Positions 16,495 through 26,503 of a DNA stretch of 64,000 nucleotides are shown one piece after another. Position 1 is the first letter of the stretch. Each line of letters begins with the position of its first letter. The notes under the pieces are model-generated. The model was given only the letters and a program-made list of their open reading frames with translations, did no database searches and was not told the origin of the DNA. The position numbers and the translations under genes are program-made. The stretch comes from Aquimarina spinulae (lineage in GTDB: Bacteria; Bacteroidota; Bacteroidia; Flavobacteriales; Flavobacteriaceae): NCBI RefSeq assembly GCF_943373825.1, contig NZ_CALSBP010000001.1:992001-1056000 (forward strand). Direction: 5' to 3'.

Positions 16495-17445
16495 ATGACA
16501 GGTACCGTTTATAAATCTACAGGAAGTTGGTATACCGTAAAAACTAATAACGGAAAAGTATACGAATGCCGTATAAAAGGAAAGTTTAGGATTAAGGGTA
16601 TCAAAAGTACCAATCCTGTAGCTGTAGGAGATCTTGTGGATTTTAAATTAGAAACTAATAACGATCAGGAAACAGGAGTTATCGAATATATTCATGAGAG
16701 GCATAATTATATTATAAGAAAATCTGTGAATCTGTCTAAACAGACACATATTATAGCCTCAAATGTAGATGTAGTCTTTTTATTAATAACACTAAATAAC
16801 CCAACAACATTTACAACATTTATAGATCGATTCTTAGTTACTGCAGAAGCATATGGTATTAAAGCAGTTTTGCTTTTTAATAAAATAGATACCTATGATG
16901 AAGAGGAACTTTTGGAGATTAAATATCTGGCAGCGATATATAGAAAAATAGGATATGAATGTATAGGAATATCTGCAAAAAATGGTAAAAATGTAGACAA
17001 AGTAAAAGCAATAATGAAAAATAAAGTAAGTATGTTTTCTGGTCATAGCGGGGTAGGAAAATCTACTTTAGTTAACACAATTGCACCTGGTTTGTCGTTA
17101 AAAACAGCCGAAATAAGTGATCAACATCAACAAGGTTTACATACCACTACTTTTGCAGAAATGTTTGATCTTAATTTTGATGCCAAGATTATCGATACGC
17201 CCGGGATAAAAGGTTTTGGAGTTGTTGATATGGATAAAGAAGAATTAGGAGATTATTTTCCCGAATTCTTTGAGTTAAAATCAGATTGTAAGTTTAATAA
17301 CTGTTTGCATATTAATGAACCAAAATGTGCTGTTAAAAAAGCATTAGATAACGAAGAAATTGCCTGGTCGAGATATAAGAGTTATTTACAAATTCTTGAA
17401 GGAGAAGAAGAACACTACAGAAAAAATAATTACGACGACGAATAA
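16495..17445 (+). CDS. rsgA: Ribosome small subunit-dependent GTPase A
   Basis: 316 residues; a circularly permuted GTPase that checks the maturing 30S subunit. Order visible: N-terminal OB fold (GTVYKSTGSWYTVK), then G4 FNKID, G5 ISAKNG, G1 GHSGVGKST, G2/G3 HTTTFAEM and DTPGIKGFG, and the C-terminal zinc site CKFNNCLHINEPKC (Cys-Cys-His-Cys). ATG 16495 is preferred over GTG 16489, two codons upstream. CATCTTTG at 16482-16489 is one base off a -7 box and lies immediately upstream, so the transcript may have a very short leader. Confidence 0.95.
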   Translation: MTGTVYKSTGSWYTVKTNNGKVYECRIKGKFRIKGIKSTNPVAVGDLVDFKLETNNDQETGVIEYIHERHNYIIRKSVNLSKQTHIIASNVDVVFLLITLNNPTTFTTFIDRFLVTAEAYGIKAVLLFNKIDTYDEEELLEIKYLAAIYRKIGYECIGISAKNGKNVDKVKAIMKNKVSMFSGHSGVGKSTLVNTIAPGLSLKTAEISDQHQQGLHTTTFAEMFDLNFDAKIIDTPGIKGFGVVDMDKEELGDYFPEFFELKSDCKFNNCLHINEPKCAVKKALDNEEIAWSRYKSYLQILEGEEEHYRKNNYDDE

Positions 17446-17708
17446 TTTTTATAATCCACAGCAGAAAAATAGATTAAATTTCTAAGTTGTACTAAATCAG
17501 CTAATAAAAAAATAAAAAAAAATTCTCAGTTCCGAAAAATGAAACTCAGACATTGTATACTTGTGCCATAAAGTTGTTAGTTAAAATGATTTTTAGAATT
17601 ATTTAATGTGATAATTGAATGAAAAACATGTAAACAAAATACGTTGTTCTATATCAAATAAATAGAGTAATAAAAAATCTTTTGTTTTTTAAAATCAATA
17701 ATAAATAA

Positions 17709-18161
17709 ATGAGGGCCGTAATTCAAAGAGTTTCTGAGGCATCTGTATGTGTCGAAGGCAAAATTGTTTCAAACATAAATCAAGGATTACTTATTCTAAT
17801 AGGAATAGAAGAAAAGGATTCGCAAGAGGATATAGATTGGTTATCAGGAAAAATATCTCGCCTTAGGATATTTGGAGATGAAGCTGGTGTAATGAATAAA
17901 AGTGTATTAGATGTAAATGGAGATGCAATAGTGGTAAGTCAATTTACATTACATGCCAGTATCAAAAAAGGGAATAGACCCAGTTATATTAAAGCAGCCA
18001 AGCCAGAAATAGCTATTCCTCTCTATGAGAGTTTTGTACAACGATTAGAGTTGGATTTAGGAAAGAAAATAGGTACAGGTGTATTTGGAGCTGATATGAA
18101 AATATCACTACTTAATGATGGACCTGTTACTATAACTGTAGACACAAAAAACAAAGAATAA
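17709..18161 (+). CDS. dtd: D-aminoacyl-tRNA deacylase
   Basis: 150 residues. It hydrolyses D-amino acids from mischarged tRNA. Both active-site motifs are present: SQFTLHA (family SQFTLxA) and NDGPVTI (family NxGPVT); the N terminus MRAVIQRVSEASV is typical. The 263 bases before it are AT-rich with no recognisable feature. The downstream DUF3857 gene begins 23 bases later, suggesting cotranscription through aroA. Confidence 0.95.
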   Translation: MRAVIQRVSEASVCVEGKIVSNINQGLLILIGIEEKDSQEDIDWLSGKISRLRIFGDEAGVMNKSVLDVNGDAIVVSQFTLHASIKKGNRPSYIKAAKPEIAIPLYESFVQRLELDLGKKIGTGVFGADMKISLLNDGPVTITVDTKNKE

Positions 18162-18184
18162 ACCACCCCCTAAAATAATTTTTT

Positions 18185-20101
18185 ATGTTACAAAAAATAC
18201 TGCTGGTTTCAGTTGTGCTTACCTTATTCTATGTTGAGCAAAACTCTGCTCAGGACGATCTAAGACTACAAGCTATACTCTTAGATTCTACACTTACTAA
18301 AAATGCTAATGCTATTGTAAGATCCGAGGAAGTTACTATTGAGATAAAATCAATAAATTCTGTTGTTGTAAAAACCAAAAGAATTGTTACCGTACTTAAT
18401 AAATATGGGGATGGATATGCTGATTGCTGTGAATATTACGATCCGAATAGGAAAATAAAAAAACTAGAAGCTATAGTTTATGATTCTTTTGGTAAGGAGG
18501 TTAAAAAATACAAAAAGAAAGACTTTAAAGATAGAAGTGTTAGCGATAATTCTTCATTGGTAAGAGATGATAGAATAAAATATTTTGAATATACACCATT
18601 GAACTATCCTTATACACTTGCTTTTGAAAGTGAGGTAGAAAACTCAACAACAGCATTTATAAAATATTGGAAACCTATTTTGGCATATAGACTAAGTGTT
18701 GAGAAATCAATATATAAAATTTTAAACCCTTCAAAAATCTCGATTAGATATAGAGAAACAAATTTGGATGAGTATTCAGTCGAAACTAATAAAAGTAATT
18801 TGGGAACTACCTATAAAGTTTTCAATATTCCTGCAAAATTACCAGAAGTGTGCAGTCTCCCTCTTAATGATATGATCCCAATGATAAAAGTGGCATTAAA
18901 CGAATTTTCATTAAAAGGGGTGAAAGGTTTTGCTAAAGATTGGAAGTCTATGGGGAAATGGCAATATGAAAATTTGGTTTCTGGTCGGGATAAATTATCT
19001 GAAACTACTATTGAGAAAGTTACTGAGCTAGTTTCGGATGCTACTACAACTAAAGAAAAAGCAAAACGTATTTATAATTATGTTCAGAATAAAACACGTT
19101 ATATAGGTATACAATTAGGTATAGGAGGTTGGATGCCTATGTTGGCAGAGGATGTAGATCGATTAGGATATGGAGATTGTAAAGCGTTAACCAATTATAC
19201 AAAAGCTTTATTAAAGAGTCAAGGTATTTCATCAAATTATTGTGTTGTGTGGAGAGATTCTGATAAGATTAATATAGATTCAGAATTTACTTCGATGGAA
19301 GGTAACCATGTAATATTGAATATTCCAGATGGAGATAAAGATATCTGGTTAGAGTGCACTAGTCAGACACTTCCATTTGATTTTAATGATTCTACTACTG
19401 ACGATAGAAATGTATTGGTTGTAAAACCCGAAGGAGGAACCATTAAAAGAACCAAAAAATACGAACCTGAAGAAAATATACTTCATACTACGGCTACAGT
19501 TAATCTTGAAGTAGATAGATCCATGTCTGCAACTGTAAAAAGAGTATCGCAGGGGCTTGAATATGACTGGAATTATAACATTCAGTTTGAAACATCAAAA
19601 GATCAAAAATTATATTATAAAGAATTTTGGGGATATATCAATAATCTGGAAATCGGTAAGATAAATCTTAATGATAATAAAGACGATATCAAATTTACAG
19701 AAGATATAGAAATCTCTTGTGTTTCTTATGCCAAAAAAGTAGGAAGCCGTCTATTAATATCTCCTAATCTTTTTAGTCGAGATCAGATTAATCTACCTAA
19801 ATATGATACCAGAAAAACCCCTTTGGTAATATCAAGAGGATATGTAAATACAGATGAGTACATCATTAATTTACCTGATGGATATATGGCAGGAAATTTA
19901 CCCGAAAAAAAATCTATTGAAACCGTGTTTGGTAGTTATAGCTATGAACTCGAAAAGATTGATGATAAGCAACTTAAATTCAGACGATTTTTGAAAATCG
20001 TTGACGGCACATTTCCGAAAGAAAAATATGAGGAATACAGAAATTTTAGATCCGAAATTAAGAAAATAGATAAATCAAGAATAGCATTAAAACAACAATA
20101 A
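18185..20101 (+). CDS. Secreted DUF3857 / transglutaminase-like protein with intact Cys-His
   Basis: 638 residues with an N-terminal signal peptide (MLQKILLVSVVLTLFYVEQNSAQ). The first ~250 residues are a beta-rich DUF3857 region, followed by a transglutaminase-like core (~290-400) with Cys in GYGDCKALTNYTKALL, His in EGNHVILNIPDG and an acidic residue in WLECTSQ. The C-terminal part resembles the beta-rich extension of this family. The role is unknown; a periplasmic or surface peptidase-like function is possible. The next gene is a paralogue 12 bases downstream lacking the Cys. Confidence 0.8.
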   Translation: MLQKILLVSVVLTLFYVEQNSAQDDLRLQAILLDSTLTKNANAIVRSEEVTIEIKSINSVVVKTKRIVTVLNKYGDGYADCCEYYDPNRKIKKLEAIVYDSFGKEVKKYKKKDFKDRSVSDNSSLVRDDRIKYFEYTPLNYPYTLAFESEVENSTTAFIKYWKPILAYRLSVEKSIYKILNPSKISIRYRETNLDEYSVETNKSNLGTTYKVFNIPAKLPEVCSLPLNDMIPMIKVALNEFSLKGVKGFAKDWKSMGKWQYENLVSGRDKLSETTIEKVTELVSDATTTKEKAKRIYNYVQNKTRYIGIQLGIGGWMPMLAEDVDRLGYGDCKALTNYTKALLKSQGISSNYCVVWRDSDKINIDSEFTSMEGNHVILNIPDGDKDIWLECTSQTLPFDFNDSTTDDRNVLVVKPEGGTIKRTKKYEPEENILHTTATVNLEVDRSMSATVKRVSQGLEYDWNYNIQFETSKDQKLYYKEFWGYINNLEIGKINLNDNKDDIKFTEDIEISCVSYAKKVGSRLLISPNLFSRDQINLPKYDTRKTPLVISRGYVNTDEYIINLPDGYMAGNLPEKKSIETVFGSYSYELEKIDDKQLKFRRFLKIVDGTFPKEKYEEYRNFRSEIKKIDKSRIALKQQ

Positions 20102-20113
20102 ATAACCATCTCA

Positions 20114-22144
20114 ATGAAAAATATAAATACAGTACTACTTGGTTTCGTTTTTATAATTTCTGCCAGCAGTTTTGCACAGGAATATAAATTTGGAAAAGTA
20201 TCAAAAGAAGAACTCTTAGAAACAGTATATGATAATGACAGTTCAGCAAATGCTGCCGTTCTTTATGAAAAGAAACATGTACACATAAGCTATAATCAAT
20301 CTCATGGATTTCAGTTGATTACCGAGGTGTATAAAAGAATAAAGTTGTATAAAAAAGATGGGTTTGATTATGCAACAGATGAGGTGTTTTTGTATCATAA
20401 AAATGGCGAAAATGAAAAAATAGTAAATTTAAAAGGGGTTACATACAGTTTGGTAAATAATAAAATTGTAGAAACCAAACTTAAAAAGGATGGAATTTTT
20501 AAAAATGAGCATTCTAAATATTACAATCAAGTAAAATTTACAATGCCTGCTTTACAAGAAGGTTCGGTAATTGAGTATAAATATAAGATCATTTCGCCAT
20601 TCGTATACAATATAGATAGAGTCTACCTGCAATATGAAATACCAATTAAAAAACTAGACGTAGTAGTCGAGTCTCCAGAATATTTTATATTCAAAAAGTT
20701 TACATCCGGGTATCTTCCAATTGATGTTAAAGAGTCAAACTATAGCGGTAAGATCATATTAACATCTAAAACCAGAACAGGCGGAGGAAGTTTAACAAGT
20801 GGCCCAATAAGATCAAATTTTTCAACCAATGGTGTTGATTTTAAAGTTATTAAAAACACAATTAGTTCTACCAATATTTCTGCTTTTAAAATAGAGCCGT
20901 TTTCCGGAAATGTAAAAAATTATATTTCGAGTATAAGCTATGAATTATCTAGTGTTAATTGGCCAAATACACCTGTTAAATACTATTCTACAACCTGGGA
21001 GGATGTTACAAAAACAATTTATAAAAGTGGTAATTTTGGTGAAGAATTAAAAAAGAAAAGCTACTATGAAGAAGATTTAAAAGCTATAGTATCGCGTTCA
21101 GAAAATCAGACAACCAAGATGATGAAAGTATTCGATTATGTAAAAAAAAGAATGCGATGGAATGATACATATGCCGTAGGTACAAGTGTGGGAGTCAAAA
21201 AAGCATATAAAGAAAAGACAGGTAATTCTGCAGAAATTAACCTAATGCTTACTTCTATGTTATCACATGTTGGCCTGGATGCTAATCCTGTATTAGTAAG
21301 TGCAAGTAACAGAGTTATTGCCCTGTTTCCTACTGTAAATGGGTTTAATTATGTGGTATCCAGAGTAAAATTAGCCGATGGTAGTCATGTTTACCTGGAT
21401 GCTACAGATAGGTATGCTTTACCAAATGTTTTACCAGATCGAGTAATTCGTGGATTTGGGAGAGTAATTTCTAAAAATGGGACTTCGCAAAGAGTAGATT
21501 TTAGACCAAAAAAACCTTCTTTAAAAAGATATAGTGCACAATGTCAAATTGATAAAGATGGAGTTGTAAAAGGTAAGTTTAACGTTCGCCATATGGATTA
21601 TTTTGCACATGATTTTAGAATAGAAAATGAAGCAAAAGATGATGAAAGTAAAGTAAAGCGTTTTAAAAAAAGGTTTGACTTAGATGAAATTGAAGAATAT
21701 ACTGTTAAAGGTGTAAATGAAGCTGGGAAAGGAGTTAGTGAAAGCTTTAATTTTATATCTTACGACCAGGTAGAATCTATAGAAAATGAGATGTATTTTT
21801 CTCCGTTGTTATTTTTAAGAGATAAAGAAAATGTATTCAAGTCTAGCAATAGAGAATACCCAATAGATTTTGGTTATGGGTTTACCAATGCCTATATGTT
21901 AAGTATAAAAATTCCCGAGGGATATGAAGTAGTCGAACTTCCAAAATCCGGCGCTTTTAAAATGCCAGAAAATATAGGGGCTTTTTCATTTAGGTCAAAT
22001 ATAACCAATGGGATGATACAAATTGTTGTTAATGAAACTGTTAATGTTGCTTTCCTTTCTTCTAACTATTATTTGGCACTAAAGGAGTTTTATAATCAAA
22101 TTATTGAAAAAGAAAATGAACAGGTTGTTCTTAAAAAAATATAA
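20114..22144 (+). CDS. Secreted DUF3857 / transglutaminase-like paralogue lacking the catalytic Cys
   Basis: 676 residues with signal peptide (MKNINTVLLGFVFIISASSFAQ). It follows the same domain plan as the upstream neighbour, but the GDCKA motif is GNSAE and the NHVIL His position reads FNYVVSRV, so hydrolase activity is unlikely; VYLDATD keeps the Asp. Related Bacteroidota proteins with GNSA are known to me, so this is probably an old, fixed paralogue with a structural or carbohydrate-related role. It is cotranscribed with its active sister, perhaps forming a complex. Confidence 0.8.
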   Translation: MKNINTVLLGFVFIISASSFAQEYKFGKVSKEELLETVYDNDSSANAAVLYEKKHVHISYNQSHGFQLITEVYKRIKLYKKDGFDYATDEVFLYHKNGENEKIVNLKGVTYSLVNNKIVETKLKKDGIFKNEHSKYYNQVKFTMPALQEGSVIEYKYKIISPFVYNIDRVYLQYEIPIKKLDVVVESPEYFIFKKFTSGYLPIDVKESNYSGKIILTSKTRTGGGSLTSGPIRSNFSTNGVDFKVIKNTISSTNISAFKIEPFSGNVKNYISSISYELSSVNWPNTPVKYYSTTWEDVTKTIYKSGNFGEELKKKSYYEEDLKAIVSRSENQTTKMMKVFDYVKKRMRWNDTYAVGTSVGVKKAYKEKTGNSAEINLMLTSMLSHVGLDANPVLVSASNRVIALFPTVNGFNYVVSRVKLADGSHVYLDATDRYALPNVLPDRVIRGFGRVISKNGTSQRVDFRPKKPSLKRYSAQCQIDKDGVVKGKFNVRHMDYFAHDFRIENEAKDDESKVKRFKKRFDLDEIEEYTVKGVNEAGKGVSESFNFISYDQVESIENEMYFSPLLFLRDKENVFKSSNREYPIDFGYGFTNAYMLSIKIPEGYEVVELPKSGAFKMPENIGAFSFRSNITNGMIQIVVNETVNVAFLSSNYYLALKEFYNQIIEKENEQVVLKKI

Positions 22145-22146
22145 TA

Positions 22147-22473
22147 ATGAATATTAAAAATGCACAGGAGGCCGTAGATAACTGGATCAAAAATCATGGA
22201 GTGCGGTATTTTAATGAATTAACCAATATGGCGCAGCTCACCGAAGAAGTAGGAGAAGTTGCCAGAATTATAGCGCGACGTTATGGTGAACAAAGTGAAA
22301 AAGAGAGTGATAAAAATAAAGATCTAGGAGAAGAATTAGCCGATGTTTTGTTTGTGGTATTATGTCTGGCTAATCAAACAGGAATTAATCTTCAGGAAGC
22401 TTTTGATAAAAAGCTGGATATTAAAACAAAAAGAGATCACGATCGTCATCATAACAACGAAAAATTAAAATAA
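22147..22473 (+). CDS. MazG-like nucleotide pyrophosphohydrolase
   Basis: 108 residues, all-alpha NTP pyrophosphohydrolase fold. The metal motifs EEVGEVARIIARR and LGEELADVLFVVLCLANQ (ExxE ... ExxD) are intact. It probably hydrolyses a (d)NTP or non-canonical nucleotide. It begins two bases after the preceding stop and its TAA shares a base with the ATG of the next gene. Confidence 0.88.
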   Translation: MNIKNAQEAVDNWIKNHGVRYFNELTNMAQLTEEVGEVARIIARRYGEQSEKESDKNKDLGEELADVLFVVLCLANQTGINLQEAFDKKLDIKTKRDHDRHHNNEKLK

Positions 22474-22727
22474 TGTTTGCATCAATTCTTTCGTCAAAAA
22501 AGTACTGGTCCTCTGTATGCTTTATAGGATTTGGCTTTATAATTATTTTTAGTGTTATTGAGTATTTTATGCAATACAGTAGTTCTACTTGGAGTATTTT
22601 TATTGAAGAAAGAATCAATCATCAACAATGGATTAGATATATAATATCTCGAATAGTAGGAGGATTAATATATGGGATGATCATGGGATATTATTTTGAA
22701 TTAAGAAAAAGGAAATCAAATCGATAA
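22473..22727 (+). CDS. Small membrane protein of unknown function
   Basis: 84 residues with two hydrophobic segments (VCFIGFGFIIIFSVIEYFM and IVGGLIYGMIMGYYFEL) and a basic tail (RKRKSNR). The start overlaps the previous stop by one base, and aroA follows after one base, so it is translated within the operon. I do not recognise a family. Confidence 0.65.
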   Translation: MFASILSSKKYWSSVCFIGFGFIIIFSVIEYFMQYSSSTWSIFIEERINHQQWIRYIISRIVGGLIYGMIMGYYFELRKRKSNR

Positions 22728-22728
22728 A

Positions 22729-23955
22729 ATGAATTTGAAATTAGAACACATACCCAATATAGAAAGCAATACGCTACAAATTACGGGATCGAAAAGTGAA
22801 ACAAATAGATTACTAATACTCCAGGCATTATACCCTAATATAAGTATCGAAAATGTATCCAATAGTGATGACTCTGAGTTAATGCAAAAAGCATTGAAGA
22901 GCGATGAAATTACTGTAGATATTCATCATGCAGGTACGGCAATGCGTTTTCTTACCGCATATTTTGCTGTTAAACACGGTAGAGAGACTGTGCTCACAGG
23001 AAGTAAAAGAATGAAAGAAAGGCCAATCAAAATATTGGTCGAAGCATTAGAACAATTAGGATGTGAGATTAGTTATGAAAACGAACATGGCTACCCTCCG
23101 ATACGTATTCAAGGAAAGAGACCCGAAACAAACTCTGTCTCTTTGCAAGCAAATGTGAGTAGTCAGTATATTTCGGCATTAATGTTAATTGCCCCTTCAT
23201 TACCCAATGGGTTAGAAATTATATTAGAAGGAAAAGTAACCTCTGTGCCTTATATTAATATGACATTAAGTTTGTTAAGTGATGCTGGTATTAAAGGTGT
23301 TTTTAAAGACAATAAAATTACTATTAATCCTTGCGACAAAATTTCTCCAAAAAATATTGTAGTAGAATCAGATTGGAGTTCTGCTTCTTATTTTTATAGT
23401 ATTGTTGCGCTTTCTGATAATACATCTGTCACTATTGGAAGTTATAAAAAACAGAGCTATCAGGGAGATGCTAAACTTGCAGAAATATACAAAAGCCTGG
23501 GAGTAGAAACTACTTTTGATCAAAATACAATTACCTTAAAAAAGGTTTCTGGTAAACTTAAGAAACTTGAAGATGGATTAGATTTATCTAATTCTCCCGA
23601 TATCGCTCAAACAATAGCCGTAACTTGTTTTGGATTAGGTATTGGATGCTACCTCACTGGCTTGCACACATTAAAAATAAAAGAAACAGATCGTCTAGAA
23701 GCTTTAAAAAATGAAATCGAAAAATTAGGAGGGCAAGTTCATATTACTGAGAATTCTCTTCGGTTAGAACCTTCCGGATCCATAAAAAAAGATGTAACTA
23801 TAGCAACATATCATGATCATCGTATGGCGATGGCATTTGCACCTCTTGCGCTTAAAACATCATTATATGTCGAAGATCCTAATGTTGTTTCTAAATCCTA
23901 TCCCGATTTTTGGTTAGATTTAAAGAAATTAGGGTTTAAAATTGCAGAAGTGTAA
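22729..23955 (+). CDS. aroA: 3-phosphoshikimate 1-carboxyvinyltransferase (EPSP synthase)
   Basis: 408 residues; sixth step of the shikimate pathway. Substrate-binding motifs are visible: GSKSETNRLLI (Lys-Ser and Arg), HHAGTAMRFLTAYFA, QYISALMLIAP, SPDIAQTIAV, KIKETDRLEALKNEI and YHDHRMAMAFAPLAL. The N-terminal GSKSETNR differs from the more common SKSxSNR, as in other Bacteroidota. It lies in a different transcript from the Phe/Tyr operon. Confidence 0.93.
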   Translation: MNLKLEHIPNIESNTLQITGSKSETNRLLILQALYPNISIENVSNSDDSELMQKALKSDEITVDIHHAGTAMRFLTAYFAVKHGRETVLTGSKRMKERPIKILVEALEQLGCEISYENEHGYPPIRIQGKRPETNSVSLQANVSSQYISALMLIAPSLPNGLEIILEGKVTSVPYINMTLSLLSDAGIKGVFKDNKITINPCDKISPKNIVVESDWSSASYFYSIVALSDNTSVTIGSYKKQSYQGDAKLAEIYKSLGVETTFDQNTITLKKVSGKLKKLEDGLDLSNSPDIAQTIAVTCFGLGIGCYLTGLHTLKIKETDRLEALKNEIEKLGGQVHITENSLRLEPSGSIKKDVTIATYHDHRMAMAFAPLALKTSLYVEDPNVVSKSYPDFWLDLKKLGFKIAEV

Positions 23956-24063
23956 AGAGAGCTATAGCAGTATAGTTGATGCCAATTTAGATATTTTGAA
24001 GTTGATTTTTATGTGATAATTTAAAAACAGTACCTCTGTAAATGTAAATATATTCTAATTTAC

Positions 24064-24095
24064 TTGACAACCCCTATCGCAAGATTGTATATTTG
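24064..24095 (+). promoter_or_regulatory. queA promoter
   Basis: TTGACA at 24064-24069 and TATATTTG at 24088-24095, a perfect TAnnTTTG, lie 21 bases apart. The expected start of transcription is near 24101, leaving a short leader before ATG 24118. This is the clearest core promoter in the window. Confidence 0.75.
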
Positions 24096-24117
24096 CACCT
24101 TCAAAAAATAAATACGA

Positions 24118-25167
24118 ATGAAGCTATCACATTTCAATTTTAATCTTCCACAAGATTTATTGGCTGAGTATCCAGCTGAAAACAGAGATGAATCTCGCCT
24201 AATGGTTCTTAATAGAAAGGATCAAACCATAGAGCATAAACAGTTTAAAGATCTTATAGATTATTTTGAACCAAATGATGTGATGGTTGTTAATAATACT
24301 AAAGTTTTTCCTGCTAGATTGTACGGTAATAAAGAAAAGACAGGAGCTAGAATTGAAGTATTCTTATTACGTGAATTAAATTCTGAAACAAGACTTTGGG
24401 ATGTACTTGTTGATCCAGCTAGAAAAATACGTATTGGTAATAAACTGTATTTTGGAGATGATGAGAGTTTAGTGGCAGAAGTAATAGATAATACAACATC
24501 TAGAGGACGTACATTACGTTTTTTGTATGATGGTTCCTATGATGAATTTAGACAAAAACTTAATGATCTGGGAGAAACACCTTTACCTAAGTATATTAAG
24601 AGAGATGCAGAACCAGAAGATGAAGAAAGATATCAAACTATATATGCTAAAAATGAAGGCGCTGTTGCTGCTCCAACTGCAGGACTCCATTTTTCTAAGC
24701 ATTTAATGAAAAGACTAGAGATCAAAGGAGTTGATTTTGCAGAAATCACATTGCATGTAGGCTTAGGAACATTTAACCCCGTTGAGGTTGAAGATTTATC
24801 TAAACATAAGATGGATAGTGAAGAAGCTTATGTTACTGCTAATGCTGCTCATACCATTAATAACGGGATAACAAATAAAAGAAGGATTTGTGCTGTCGGA
24901 ACCACAGTAATGAGAGCTCTTGAAAGTTCGGTATCATCAGAGAGAACTTTAAACGAGTTTAGAGGATGGACTAATAAATTTATTTTTCCTCCTTATGATT
25001 TTAGTATTGCAAATTGTATGATTACGAATTTTCATACGCCTAAATCTACTTTATTAATGATGGTATCTGCATTTGCAGGACATGATTTTATTAAAGAAGC
25101 ATATGAAGAAGCGGTAAAAGAAAAATATAAATTTTATTCTTATGGTGATGCTATGCTAATTATCTAA
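24118..25167 (+). CDS. queA: S-adenosylmethionine:tRNA ribosyltransferase-isomerase
   Basis: 349 residues; makes epoxyqueuosine from preQ1-tRNA using SAM. Characteristic stretches: [62 protein letters not shown] and [20 protein letters not shown]. It is monocistronic, with its own promoter upstream and terminator downstream. Confidence 0.96.
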   Translation: MKLSHFNFNLPQDLLAEYPAENRDESRLMVLNRKDQTIEHKQFKDLIDYFEPNDVMVVNNTKVFPARLYGNKEKTGARIEVFLLRELNSETRLWDVLVDPARKIRIGNKLYFGDDESLVAEVIDNTTSRGRTLRFLYDGSYDEFRQKLNDLGETPLPKYIKRDAEPEDEERYQTIYAKNEGAVAAPTAGLHFSKHLMKRLEIKGVDFAEITLHVGLGTFNPVEVEDLSKHKMDSEEAYVTANAAHTINNGITNKRRICAVGTTVMRALESSVSSERTLNEFRGWTNKFIFPPYDFSIANCMITNFHTPKSTLLMMVSAFAGHDFIKEAYEEAVKEKYKFYSYGDAMLII

Positions 25168-25187
25168 AAATAAAAATGAATATTATT

Positions 25188-25225
25188 AAAACCCTACTAA
25201 ACCCTAAATTTGGTAGGGTTTTTTT
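25188..25225 (+). terminator. Terminator after queA
   Basis: AAAACCCTAC (25188-25197) pairs perfectly with GTAGGGTTTT (25213-25222), with a 15-base loop, and is followed by more T to 25225. It lies 20 bases after the queA stop. Confidence 0.85.
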
Positions 25226-25461
25226 GTATGTTTCTAGAAATTAGCTCATTAAATTGCATTTTTTGCAAAAAAAGTGCTATTTTCGAGGCCTTAAAAAATT
25301 ATGGTAAAACCGTAATTGCTTTTAAGTGCCAAAAAAACGATTAATATCGGTTTTTGTCGAAAAACATGCTAGATGAGGCTTATAAACGTACTTTTTATAA
25401 ATTTGTACCGTTTTTTTTTGTATGTTCCAATTATAAAAAAAGAACTAAACCTAATTATAGA

Positions 25462-26385
25462 ATGAAAAGAGTAATTTATTACGTAGCATTTTTTAGTACT
25501 GTTTTTTCTTATGCTCAAACCAAGGTTGGTAACATTGGCTTTAACGATGTTGATGTTTTTGATGAATCAGAGTTAATGCTTAATGGTGCTGGATCTACAG
25601 AAAAGTTATATGCAATGGCATTATATTTAGACTTTGAGGTAGATGGTGTAGAGGATGGGGTAATGGTAGCAGAAAAAGATGTTACTATGGCTATTACAAT
25701 TAAAATTATTTCTTCAATTACCGATAGTGAGTTCAAGAATATTATAAGAAATGGTTTAGAAAGAGCTACAGATGGTAATAGCTACTTGTTAGAAAATCAA
25801 ATTAGAGATTTTCTTAATCTTCTTCCAAATGAGATAGATAAATTTGATATTTATAAAATTTTGTATGTCAAAGGAGGGAAATTAACTCTTTATAAGAACA
25901 AAGAATTACTAGGAACAATAAATAGTAAAGAGTTTAAAAAAGCCTTATTTAAAATTTGGTTAGGAGAAAACCCTGTTGATGAACATTTAAAAGAAGACTT
26001 ACTTGCATCTTATGAACCTAACCCCATATTAGGAAGATGGAAAACATATGATAGAAAAACAGGTGTAGCTATTAGTATTGTTCAGTTATATATTATAGAA
26101 AATAAAGTGTATGGAACAATACAAAGAATGATGCGTATATCAGAAAGAGATGCAATCTGTTATGAATGTGAAGGTGCAGACAAAAATCAAAACGTAGAAG
26201 GATTAGTAATTCTAAAAGGATTAAGATTAAAAGGAGATAGGTATGTAAATGGAAAATTTACAGATATAAAAAACGGTAGAGTTTCAGAATGCCAAATATG
26301 GATTGATGAGGACGAACCAAATATACTTAAGGTGAAGTATAAAGGAGGAGGAGGAGTCCATGAATGGAGAAGAATTAAAAAATAG
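25462..26385 (+). CDS. Secreted two-domain protein: chalcone isomerase-like plus DUF2147
   Basis: 307 residues from ATG 25462, which opens a clear signal peptide (MKRVIYYVAFFSTVFSYAQ); the longer frame from TTG 25354 is unlikely. Residues ~20-185 (GNIGFNDVDVFDESELMLNGAG, KLYAMALYLDF, FKKALFKIWLGENPVDEHLKEDLL) look like the chalcone isomerase-like fold of bacterial secreted proteins. The C-terminal part (ILGRWKTYDRKTGVAISIVQLY, YGTIQRM, LKVKYKGGGGVHEWRR) looks like DUF2147. A lipid-related role is possible from the first fold, but there is no direct evidence. TAAATTTG near 25396 may be its -7 box. Confidence 0.7.
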   Translation: MKRVIYYVAFFSTVFSYAQTKVGNIGFNDVDVFDESELMLNGAGSTEKLYAMALYLDFEVDGVEDGVMVAEKDVTMAITIKIISSITDSEFKNIIRNGLERATDGNSYLLENQIRDFLNLLPNEIDKFDIYKILYVKGGKLTLYKNKELLGTINSKEFKKALFKIWLGENPVDEHLKEDLLASYEPNPILGRWKTYDRKTGVAISIVQLYIIENKVYGTIQRMMRISERDAICYECEGADKNQNVEGLVILKGLRLKGDRYVNGKFTDIKNGRVSECQIWIDEDEPNILKVKYKGGGGVHEWRRIKK

Positions 26386-26410
26386 GATGATCTAAAATAA
26401 CACTGAAAAC

Positions 26411-26436
26411 CCCTGGATACTTCTCCAGGGTTTTTT
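26411..26436 (+). terminator. Terminator between the DUF2147 gene and rlmN
   Basis: CCCTGGA (26411-26417) pairs with TCCAGGG (26424-26430), flanked by an A run upstream and TTTTTT at 26431-26436. It lies 25 bases after the stop. Confidence 0.82.
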
Positions 26437-26503
26437 GATCCCTATAATAAAGAAAGAAGATCTATGTTACAGTACCATTTATCTTTATACTTTTGCAGAA
26501 GTT

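Noticed and set aside
25188..25222. Telomere-like AAACCCTA repeat after queA
   Set aside because: Only two units, and they form part of a good terminator hairpin.
25354..25461. N-terminal extension of the DUF2147 gene from a TTG codon
   Set aside because: The extension precedes a clear signal peptide at ATG 25462 and covers a likely promoter region.
26435..26503. N-terminal extension of RlmN
   Set aside because: It begins inside the T run of the preceding terminator and covers a perfect -7 box; ATG 26504 fits the family.
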